From positions 70,476,308-70,540,307 of the forward strand of contig NC_134454.1 in the NCBI RefSeq assembly GCF_030867145.1: a DNA stretch of 64,000 bases, written 5' to 3'. The DNA comes from Opisthocomus hoazin. Its lineage: Eukaryota; Chordata; Aves; Opisthocomiformes; Opisthocomidae. The notes below the pieces were generated by a model. The model was not told the origin of the DNA. It saw nothing but the letters and a program-made list of their open reading frames with translations, and did not search any database. A program made the position numbers and the translations under genes. Below, piece after piece: positions 49,001 through 61,000 of the stretch (its first letter is position 1; every line of letters begins with the position of its first letter).

Positions 49001-52000
49001 AAGAGTGCTTCTTAAATTATTCACTGGCTTTTTTCTTCTTTTCCTAGATTTATGATATGGAATACAATGATGGGTACATCTATATTAAGTATCCCATGGG
49101 GAATAAAACAGGTATAACTATGAAAAATGTATGGCTATGAAAATATTTTTGGCAGCATGGCTTGCTCTTCGTTTTTCTGTAGTGTTATTGATGAAGAAAG
49201 TAAACTATTTCTCCCTCTTAACAGGCAGGCTTTACTTCTGGAATCATTCTCATCTTAGTGATGGGCATTTTGACTCTTTATTGCTGCTACAGAGTTGTGA
49301 AATCACGGAAGATGATACGTAAGAAATACAAAGCTTCATAATGCAAACATTTGAAAAAAAAGTGTGAAATACAGAGATCTAATAGATTCTTCGTTTCTCT
49401 GTATCTTAACTATGTGTTAGACCTGACCTGCAAATAAAAGCTGTTCCTTTGAATGCCTCACTATTTTTGTGGTCTGGGTCCAAGCTCTGTAAGCTAAATA
49501 TCTGTCTTTGCTTATTAGATTATCCTTCATTTATTTGGGACTGAAGTATTATAGCCAAACCCAAACTCTTAGTGAGCAAGGTTTCACATGTTCACTTACT
49601 AAGCGTTTGGGAACTTACGGAGTTAGAGGCCCCTCTTCTTCTCTGTAAGCACTGTCCAGTTCTCCACATGTCTTTCTGGTTGTGTTCCACTGTGGAACAG
49701 TGTGGGCTGTAGCTGCATCCACATGTGTTGTATGCCTGTACTACCGTAATATTTGTGTATACTCTGTGTTGGAATAAATTTATGGACAATTGGCTCATTG
49801 ACATGGTTCTTGTTAGAGTGTACTTCTACTGTTCAAAACTGATCTTGCAGCTCTTGTAACTGGTGCCTTTATGCATAAACTAACCCCTCGCTTGCTCATA
49901 CAAGGCAGTTAAGATCTCCAGTTTGTGACAATTCATTTCAGGGCATTGCTGAGGAGTAGTTCATGGTCTGGCCTACTTTGCTGTAACTCCTGCAAAAGGC
50001 TTTAGCTGCAAATGCATGGCTGTGTTTTTGCCACCATGTCTTATTCCAGTGGTTCTGGAAGTACTCAGAGTAATAGTATAGCCACAATAAAAGCCTCTAC
50101 TTCATTCTCCTTCAGTCAAACACCTGGTGAGTGTTATACTTTAAAGTAACAGCAACCTTCTTAGCTGTTGGAAGCACTGTGAATTTGTGTCAGGATATTC
50201 TGAAACAAGAACACATCCTGTCATGAAGACTTCTACTTACTCTAGTAGTTATGTTTAGATATGTTTCTATTTTTTGTGTCATCTTCATTTTTTTTGTGTC
50301 TTCTTCAGCTTTAATAGATACCTCAAACTGGGAATTCCCAGATGTTTGCAAGTATTACTTTGGATCCTTTGGTCAATGGTCAAGCCTTCTGTTTTCTATG
50401 GTATCCCTTGTTGGAGCCATGGTTGTTTATTGGGTGCTTATGTCCAACTTTTTATTCAACACAGGAAAGTTTATATACAGTAAGTATGTATTTTTGGTGA
50501 ACTTGTACAGATGTCTTGTGGAAAGCTCATTTTACTTATTCTTGATTTTTTCTGTTTCTTGATGTGAAAAGTGAAGTGAGAATAAGTAACTGTGTGTGGA
50601 GCTATGGGCACATTCATGTATGTTTTCAAAGCCAGTTTCTCAATGTCTCTCTTAAAGAGTGGTTTTAATGAAAGCCAAAGTACCAATTATATGATTTGCA
50701 TGCCACTAATGAGGCTTCTTGGTGTCGTTTAAACAGCCAAACCTAGTTGCTTGTTTCCACTTAGTATTTTCACTCCCCCTTTGTTTGCATGGGCATAACT
50801 ATTGGAACAGCCATGTAACAGGCTAGGCTGTTGAAATGATCCAGGTTAAAAAAAAATTCTAGTTTCATTCTAGATTTCAACAAACACACTTACAGAGTGC
50901 TGCCATATAAAAAGTTTCTGCAAGCGTCCCTGAAGGAACGATAAACTGTAGCACAGTGAAAGAACAATTCTTAGACTGGCATTGCTACAAAAGAAAGCAT
51001 ATTGGTTATTTACACCCTTGTATGTGCACAGACACACAAGCTTTTGTGGATACAATCAATTAGGTATGTAGAGTTGTGGCAATAAATGATGGAATTGAGA
51101 GCTTTGATCTGACTCAGCATTGAAAAGCACGACAAAGTTTCAGGTGTTTCTGTTTTGAAGGTAATTAACAAATCTCTGAGGCAAATAACAGCACAGACAC
51201 TTATACCTCTTAAACAATGTTTAATTAGGGTTCCCACCATCCCTGAGGGACATAATTTACTTTGTTGGTTAATGAGTGATGTATTTTACAGCTGACCTAA
51301 TTCATATGTTGTTAAGGTCATTTCATTTTAGACTTTGGGGGGAGTTAATAAGGTTAGCACTCTGATCCTAAATTATTCTAAACCAAGTAACTGCAATTCT
51401 AATAAGCAAACTTCAGAATGATCAAACCGGTTCCTTTTACAGGAAAAAAGTCCTCTTTTCCCTGAGATTGGCATGTTATTTTATCACTTACCTGTATTTG
51501 TTGTTCTTCTTATTTAAGTTGTGTACTCTGTGATAACTTTAGTCACATTGGATTCCTGTCCTAACTTTTGTTGTGGCTACTTAGTAATTAAGTTATAAAA
51601 TGGGTAATAGGGTGTGGGTTTCACACAATGGCATCTTCCAGCCATGCATTTCTAAGTTATTCTAGCAGGGTACTGTATTTAGTTCTACTACATGCAAATA
51701 ACTTTTTAAAAAATCTGCACACACAGTTTAGGTGGGAACAGATCGATTTCCTAAGGGAGGATGGTCTGGAGATTAGTAGTATGCAAAGAATGCAAGAACT
51801 GTAAGCCAAGTATGATATACTGTCCTTTTTTCTTTTTTCACATAATGTTCCATGCTTTTGTCTTGCTTTTTTTTGTTTTATGAAACAGAAATAAATCCAC
51901 AAATGCAATTGCTAGTCCTGAAACACTTTTTAAGTGCAGAAGAGACAGAAGTTGGCTGTCCGTCTATAACTAGTTTTAAAGTGCTCTAATTCTCTAAGAG

Positions 52001-55000
52001 TTATCAGTTCTTTTGATGGCTTTGCACTATGTACTTTTTTTGAAGTAGCAACATGGAACAGTGGTGAAGTGAGGAGGTCACGAATGATTTTAATTAAATC
52101 TTCTGATTGTTGTATATGCTGACCTGATTTAAGTAGTAAGTATGAGAAACTTGGTTGTGATTCAGAGTATCATAAATCAAAGTGAAGAAACAAAAATAGT
52201 TTTCTTCCCGCAAGACTTTTTGCTTTCTTTGTGAGAAACAAGCTGCTGTTAATTGCATTTAAAAGATCTGAGGCCTACTGCCCCAGTCGATTTTCTGTGT
52301 GTAGAGTACTCCCACATGCAGCAGAAACAAATTTTAACCAGAGACATACTAATTAAATTTCCAAGCTGATGGGCATTCTCACCGTCTGTATATACATAAA
52401 TATAAGGAAACTGCCATTCAGTACCCTCTTACTGGTGAAGCTGGAGAAACTCAAAAATACGTGGTGTGACAGAACATTGAAGTAGCACAGGAGTGTACTG
52501 GAAACAAAATACTACTAGAGATGACTGTGGACAGTGAGCCTTAAACCTTTTTCCAGAGATTCCCTTCTTTAAAACACAACGTGGAAAAAGAATCCCACAA
52601 AGCCTCTTCAGAAAAAAAAAAAGATTAAAAAAAAGAGTAGGGGAAGGTTTTTCCATGCAATACCATCTAGCCTAAGGGTATGGTTACTTTTTTTCTGTCC
52701 CAAAAGAGGCTGGTTTTAAGATGTGTCTTCTCACTAACGTACTGTACAACACCGTAGACAGAGGAGCTGGGACACACAGAGGTGTGCTGGGGGAACAGGA
52801 ATAAGCAGCTGGGAGGGGAGTCTTGGGTACTTCATATATGGACAGGGCTGCTGAGAAGAAACTAGTGCAGTTGGGCACTACTTTAAAACACTTCTAGAAG
52901 AAAGTTTTTAAATATCCATTTAGGGTTAGGAGGAGTGCAAGCTGCTGTATTGTGCCTCTGATGTAATTTTCCAGAATATTTCCATACTTAATATTTATCA
53001 ATTCAACAGATAAAGGCCTAATAACAGGTTTGGGACATTGATAGTAAGATTTTCTTCTTCCTTTCAGACTTTGTTCATGACATTAATGTAACAGATATTG
53101 TTCCTGGCACGAATGGAAGTAACAAAGGTAAGAAGCACTTACTAGTATTGTGTTCCCTGGTTTGGAGCTGGGGGGTTAAAGGCAAATCATCATGTTTCCA
53201 TGCTACATTCCAGTTATAAAGTGTAGATGATAAGTTTTACCTATCTTTTTAAAAAAAATATGTAATTTTCTGTGAGACTTGTACTTCCACAAATAACCAC
53301 ACACTTAGAAAGCTTAATTTGAAAAAAAAAAAAAAAGAAAGTGGGGATGGGGATAAGGATTAAAGCAAATTACAAGTTTATGTGTACCCAGATAGATCCT
53401 CCTTAAAACCATGAATGTGAGACCTCTTTAACAGTAGTTGCACAGAGAGGAATTGCCTTAAGGAATTTTAACTTTCAGACCCTGAAATGGAGGCGTATCA
53501 GATCTGTTTACTGTTTAAAATCTTGTCTGAGGCATCTTTGCTCCTCACTACCTCTGCAGCAGCATTTGTATTTTAAAAAAATGCTGTAAGAACAGCTTTA
53601 ATGATGCTGAGTGCAAAAAGAAGCAAGTGTCAGGCTGTGTGAGCATCCACTTGCATTTTGTGGAGAGCCTGAGATCTGCACACGTAAGGGAAGAAACTGC
53701 AGTCAGGTATGAAGATAGGTCTGTTAGGAGTTCTTAAGTAGGCAGAAAAATGTAGAATGAAGGCAGGTGCTGGGCATTGTCAGCCTCTGATCTTCCTGCC
53801 TATATATAGTAACTGAACATGTAGTTCTTTGTTATGAAGCAGAAAACTTTCTCTATCCTGGGTACTTACGGGAATGGGGAAACATTTCAGTACCAGCTGG
53901 ACAGCTGTGTGTCACACTAGTGGCAGCCGTGTTTCTGGAGAGCAGCTGTTTGGAGTCAGGCACAGGAGTTGGGAAATAATTCTGAAAAACAGCTGATTTG
54001 CATTTGAGCTAGTGTTGGATCCTGTTTCTCCTACAGTCCTTACCAGCAAGGCACCAATAGCTGCTACAGTGTCTTTCTCTTGTGCTCTCTCCTGCTTCTG
54101 CTGTTCTGTCCCATTCTTAAGCAGCAGGGAGTAAAACTTGGAGACAAAGTAGGCAACAATACTCCACAGCATCGTCCAGCAACTAGAAGATTTAAAGCAG
54201 ATGCTTCACAAAATTAAGGGCTGCCAGATGCTCAAATGACTCTTGGCAGGGCATTCAGGGCTGCCAAGGAGATCAGTAAGAACAAAAGCATTTTTCAGGG
54301 TCTGTGAAACAATCCTTTTATAAGCAATGGAGAGAAAGAAAATGAGAAAACTGGATGTAATGTAAAATAATGGTGTCTCAAGAAATTTGACAGAACACTT
54401 CTTACACCTTTGCCTTTGTAACAGAACAGGCACACAGCCAAAGTGGGAGGGAGGCTATGAAGTGTTGTGATATGCCAAAATTTAAAATAAGGCATTATGA
54501 GAACAACAAGGTTCATATTTAAATACAGAACTTCGTATGCATGGTTAGAAAGAAATGCTGATATTAACAAGCACAGTTTCATCAGGGATCTTGTTTGTTT
54601 GGTGTTGTTCCAGTCACTTGTTTGGGTACTGCCATTGATCAGCCACCATGTAACAGCATGTGACATTCCCTTCTGGCAGTATTGTGGGTGCATATCTTAA
54701 ACTGCTTCTGTTGTGTTGTCTAGCAGTGGTGTCCTTGCACCTGGCAGGGCACCAAGATGACGGGGTGTTTTGGTTCAGTGTGTGAGCTTTAGATGTGCCA
54801 ATTGTTATAGCAGCTTTCTTGTTATCCTTAGTTTTTGTGTTCCCAGAGCAATGTACAGTGATACAGGCTCTTCTGTACGCAGATGGATTTGCATCTTGGT
54901 TCATATGATCTTACTGCAGTGTGCAGGGGCAGATTACAATGCTGAAAACACAGCCAGATACAGAGATGTATTGTTATGACTTGATTCCAGCAGGTGCGTG

Positions 55001-58000
55001 TAGGCACTGAACACTCCTGGTTACAGGTATGTGACCTGGAAGGCTGATCCTATGCCACGGCTCAGACTGCAGACAAATTAGCATCTTTGTTGTGTTCACC
55101 TGAAAGAACTGTAGCACTTGTCAGCTTAGAGTGTAGGGTGTCTAGCGGTTAAATCTTCACACTGAACTCCTGTTGAAAAAACAAATGGAAGTCAGGAGCT
55201 GAGTTGTCAAACATTGCTTTTGAGTAGTCCTATTCCTCATAGGTAGAACGCTCTCTGGAAATTATGGGATCTTGACTTTGAAGATTCTGTGCAGTTAAAA
55301 CCCTTTTACATCTGAGGATATTTTTCTTTCTTTCAGTCATTTGTCCAAGCGCTGCTAGCGGTCACCCACCACAGAACAGGAGTGTGATGTTCTCTTCTGG
55401 CAACAATACAGGTTTTGAACTCTTCGAGAAGTGGTGGAACAAATCACAAACAGTACCATTTTACCTGATTGCTGTTCTTCTGCCTCTGCTAAATCTGAAG
55501 TCTCCATCCTTCTTTGCAAAGTTTAATGTCCTAGGTAGGTAACAAATACTATTAAAGCACTGGTTCATTGTGGCTAAAATGTATAGGAAACAGTGAAAGC
55601 TACTCTAGTGAGCAGAATCATGGAATCATAGAACAGAATCATAGAATCATTTAGGTTGGAAAAGACCTCTAGTATCATCAAATTCAACCATCAACCTAAT
55701 GCTTCCAAGCCCACCACTAAATCATGTCCCTAAGCACCACATCTACACATCTTTTAAATACCTCCAGGTATGGTGACTCCACAAACGCTGGACAACTCTT
55801 TCTGTGAAGAAATTTTTCCTAACATCCAATCCAAACCTCCCCTGACACAACTTTAGACCATTTCATCTCGTCCTATCTCTAGTTACTTGGGAAAAGAGGC
55901 CAACACCCACCTCACTGCAACCTCCTTTCAGCCAGTTGTAGAGAGTGACAAGGTCTCCCCTCAGCCTCATCTTCTCCAGACTCAACAGCCCCAGCTCCCT
56001 CAGCCACTCCGCATAGCACTTGTTGTGTAGACTCGTTGTCCTTCTCTGGACATGCTCCAGCACCTCAATGTCCTTCTTGTAGTGAGGGGCACAAAACTGA
56101 ACACAGTACTCAAGGTGTGGCCTCACCCGTGCCAAGTACAGGGGCAGAATCACCTCCCTACTCCTGCTGGCCACACTATTCCTGACACAAGCCAGGATGC
56201 CATTGGCTGCCTTGGCCACCTGGGCACACTGCTGGCTCATCTTCACACAGCTGTCGACAAACACCCCCAGGTCCTTTTCTGCTGGGCAGCTTTCCAGCCA
56301 CTCTGCCAATAGTTTGCTGGCAGATGATACTGTGCCTCAGAGTGGTTCATTGTTTGGTTTGTTAATCACCCACAGGCTAGCTGCCATGCTTTGCTTGAGT
56401 CTTTTTTTTTCTTTATTACCTTGATAAACCTGTGAAACAAGTTCCACTATATTTGCAGCAGATTTTCCCAAATGGTGGTACAGATACTACTCTGCAGCAT
56501 CTGGTGCATGCTACCTTGGCACAAACAGTCAGGCATACCCTTCCTCATCTGTTAAACATTTCAGCACAGGCAGTTACTTCCAAATATTAATTGCTTCTCA
56601 CCTGAAGCCATTTGCTACCAATCAGTTTATTAATTAAGCACAAGTCGATCGGCGTAACCTGCTGCTGTGCTTTGCCCCACCTCCTGATACACCCTGGCCT
56701 ATTCTGTGCTACAAGGACAGTAATTGTGGCTTCTTGCTTCCATATCTTGAGATAGAAGACCAAGCAGGTAGGACTGGTAAAGCAGATGCAGCACATGTAT
56801 GATGGTTGGGGTTGGTTGCAATTTATGGACTAGGAGAGGTCTGAGGTCATAGCATTGAAGTCCATGATGAAAAGAAAGGGAAAAGGAGATGGGGATTACA
56901 GAACGGGTTGAAAAAGATGGAGGTGTATTGTAAAGGAGGTGGAGACCAGGGAATTGAGCATCTAGTTTGTCCTCTGTTCCAGTGTGATACTTAATTAGAG
57001 CTTGGATCTGCTATTACTGGAACCACTAATGCAAATACATCACAGGAATTTGAGGAAGTGATAGTGCTTCTGGGTAACACGTAAGGTTTTAATATAGGCT
57101 AGATACAACATTTTTATCAAACGAGATCTATCGGTAACTGTATCTTTATTTTAAAAAAAGCATGTTGTTGTGGGCAACTATTTTTTTATTTGAGAAAAAT
57201 ATATTTTTTAATTTTATTTTTAGTGATACGTATTTCTTGTGACTTCAGTAGATTATTATGTAATTCAGAAGCTGTTCAAAGTTGTCTTGATTTTTGTAAA
57301 CCTTGAAGTTTATAGGACGAGAAAAAAGGAAGATGGTTTGAGATGCTGAAATGAATCTTAATAGGGCACTTTTACTTCTCTTTAGACTTACAAAAACCTA
57401 AATCATTAGGAAGCTACAGAATATTTTAGCTGTAAAGTTAGTCCTCAAGTACAAAACATTTTATCTTTCTGGTTAATTGACTGTGCTCTGTGTAATCAAA
57501 TTATAATTTCTTCAATTTATTTTTTAGCCTTGGAGATATTGCTAGAATGAAATGATACGTTATCTGAATCTGTGTTCTAAATTGTAAAAATGCTGTTTCT
57601 TTGTTTTTTCTTACTTCTAGCCTATTCTCTGGTGACTGGTAGTAGTAATGGCCAGGAGGCTGCATCGCAGTAGCCTTAGTTACTGTTACACAGTTTCCTT
57701 CAATTTTTAGGTGGTTATTATTCTGCACGTATATCTTTCAAATGGCAGAAGCCAAGATCGTGTGCTCTCCATCTCACATGCAGACACATCAAGGCATTTA
57801 TACCCATCTGTGATCTTATCTGTAGTCCTCTAGCTGTGCAGAGTACTGCTGGATGCCTCTGAACCGGTGGAGTGTAATGCAAACCCAGTGTTATGATCAA
57901 GTTTGTCCAAGGTTATGATCAAGACAACATTTAAATCAGTAGTGGTCAAATGTCATTATCAGCCTTTAGCTCCCAACTTAAAGTTCACAATTGCAGTAAA

Positions 58001-61000
58001 CTTTGTATCTCATTGGACCCTTTGGTTCAAAACATCAGTGACAGAGTGGACATTGTAATAGCTGTGGTATTGTGGCTGACTTTGTCTCATGTTAGATTAA
58101 AATCCTGACAGCTGAAGATGGAACCGATCTGTTACTGCTCTGCTGGGCTAGAGTTATTTTTCCTCCCAGTAGCTGCTCTGTTTTGGGTTTAGTACCAGAA
58201 GAATGTTGTTAACACTGATGTTTTTAGTTGTTGCTAAGAAATCAAGAACTTTCAGTTTCTCATGTTCGGCTCATGCGCAGGGATGCAGGAACTGTGAGGG
58301 AGCACAGCCAGGCAGGCAGCCCGAGCTGCCCAAGGGAAATATTTCATGCCATAGATGCCATGTTCAGTCTCTAAATGAGGGTTGGCTGGGGGGCAGGAAT
58401 CCTCTCTTTTCTGGGAGTTTCGACTATCTTCTCTTTTTCTGGGAGTTTGAACTTTTCCGGGAGTTCAGTCTCTTTTTCAGGAGCCTCATGAAATTCGCAA
58501 AATCCGTGAGTTCCGCATTCCACAATTGCTGCTTGGGGACTGGCTACGTAATTGGTCGTCAGGCAGTGAGGAGAAAATTGTGTTCTATACAATTTGTTTT
58601 GCATATTCATTATTATTATCACTAGTAGTATTTTCCTTTGTTGTTTTATTAAACTGTCTTTATCTCAACCCACAAGTTTTACCTTTTGTCTATTCTCCTC
58701 CCCATCCTGCTGAGGGGGAAGAGGAGGAGTGAACTGCCAGGCTAAACCACGACACTGCCTAGAGACAGTTGCTTACATTGGGTGCAAGTGCATTATTCTT
58801 TCTCTCTGATCTATGAAAAAAATAAAGAAAAAGCAAATGTAGACCTAGCCTTTATTTTTAAGAATGAATACCAACCCTAAGTATTTGGGCTACTGGTAAA
58901 TATGGTTGGATGGAGCAAGAACAAAACACAGCACAAATACTTTCTACCACCTCATGGTGTTTGTTTGGTTCTTTTCTAGGTACCGTTTCAGTAGTGTACT
59001 TAGTTTTTTTGGTAACTGTAAAGGCTGCTCATCTGGGAATCCACTTAGAATACAACTGGTTTACAGAGAATGAATTTTTTGTACCAGGTAAGATAGTTTA
59101 AATGCAATAATAAAGCATATATATGATGGATTTAGGATTTTTTAAAGCAATTCATGAATGACCTTTTAACACCTCGGTGACATAAGTGAGGAAGTGCTGT
59201 CTGGTGTTGCATGTAGAGGCTCAGGAAAGATCCCTGGTGAGAAAGTGATGAGGAATCCCTTTCCCAGTGATGTTCTATAATTAGGGGATGGTATCAGCAC
59301 TGTGGAGCAAAGGAGGAGTGCCTATCAGAGGTATCTCCAGCGTGTATCATGTAACAGGGAGCTTGCCATAGTTTCACCTATATTATAATGTTCTAGGTGC
59401 ACCATTTGCAGATCATGCCTATGTCGATAGCAGTTACAAATGACAAACTGTAGACAGACTGCTAAAGGTGCTGTAAGTTCTCCACACACTGTCTTGCTTA
59501 AATGAAATAGCTCATTCACCATAATTGATGAGTACGATTTTCCTGTGCTTCCAAGTCTGTCTCAGGTTTTTGTCCATAATTTTAGCTCTTGTAAACACCT
59601 GCTAGCTCTCCAGTGTGTTTCTTTTATGTCTTGAATGTTGTTTTGGTGGCTGTTTGTTCTTTCCAGATTGGTGTTATGAATTACTGTGTGAGATGTCACA
59701 GTCATAAACAATGTTATTGCATGAATAGATAGTCTAAAGAGATCGGTTTCTTGTTTTAGAGGCTTGGAATGAGAGTTCTGGGTTTAGGTGTTCGTTGTTT
59801 TTTCACCATCCTTTACAACAGGCAAAGCTGTATGACCAGTTAGCTCCAAGGAGCTGTGTCCTGTACTGATGAATTGTATCACTCCTTCTGTTCTTAGAAA
59901 CAAGAGTATTTTGTCCGTATTTAAAAGTTGCTTATTTACTTCAGGCAAAATTCAGAGATACGCAGCTTCTTAGGGTTTCTTTTGTGGGTTTGTGCATTTT
60001 TAGTTTCCCAGTCACAATAAGCACTATACTAGCAGTTTTACACATGGGTTGGAAGCTGTTGTTAGGTCAAGTAATGTAGAATTGAAGAAGAAAACAAGGA
60101 TAACTTCAGATGTTAGGATGAGTTTTGAATTACGGTAGCAAGATGGAGATCAAAAAAAGAAACACGAGAGTTGTTCTGTGTTTCTAATAGAATCTAATCT
60201 AATTTGTGAAATCATGCTAAAGCACTGTGGCAACAAGAGTAACAACTCGATGAGTAAACTACAGATAGTAGTTGAGTAAAGTTACTGACATGAAATTAAA
60301 CGGATTTAAGTTTGTTCACATCACAGTTGCAGTGGTCTTGCAGGTACTTATTCTTTGTCTTCTGCTACTCCCTTTGAGTTGATTCAGATCCCTGCTTGAA
60401 TTGAAATTGAACTGGTACAATAATAAGCAGAATAAACAGCCTAGCTGGTGTACTCCATGTACATTTGGGACAGAGTTCTGCTCAAAACCCAGTATTGCCC
60501 TTCTCCACTTCCCAACCCCTAGCTAGCATTACATCTGTTTGTGCATTTTTCCGTAACTGCTGAAGGTCATTCCTTCCTCATCCCAGCCAGGCATTCAGAC
60601 CCTACTTCAAGATCTGAATGACAAGAATCAAGTGAAAGGCTATGTAAAACAGTTTCTTCATCTGACTCATGTCATCAAGAAAAAAAAAATTATTGTCCTT
60701 TCTGGCTGAGTCTTCAAAGCCAGGCAGTTTTTGCAGAGTACAGCTGTGTGCAAGACCAAAGCAGATGCTTTAAGGATGAGCTGGATTGTCGTTGTAATTC
60801 CCTAAGAATCCTCATGACTACTGCAGCATAAGCACAGACTTGTAGATGGATGTAGATAGTTCTGAAACGGTGCTATCTATCATATCTATTTTCCTGCATC
60901 ATTGTGTTAACTTTTAGGCAGAATTTTTGGACTAAGAAACTTCTTTTGTCTCCACTGTAAAAATTTGGATTTCAGAGCATTGGATGATTAGCATCTGTGT

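Larger units (their letters stand above)
48205..55336 (+). other. SLC38A9: SLC38A9 introns 3-8
   Basis: Apart from the five exons listed in this range, this is intron sequence with no interspersed repeat or second gene recognised. The largest gaps are 50480-53067 and 53128-55336. Confidence 0.65.

Noticed and set aside
54295..54693. 132-codon minus-strand frame in an SLC38A9 intron
   Set aside because: No recognisable domain or codon pattern; typical chance frame in AT-rich intron DNA.
55863..56309. 148-codon minus-strand frame with reverse-transcriptase-like residues
   Set aside because: It is the C-terminal remnant of a 5'-truncated CR1 LINE, listed as a mobile element and not as a host gene.
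58203..58625. 140-codon open frame within the solo LTR
   Set aside because: LTR sequence is non-coding in this family; the frame is chance.
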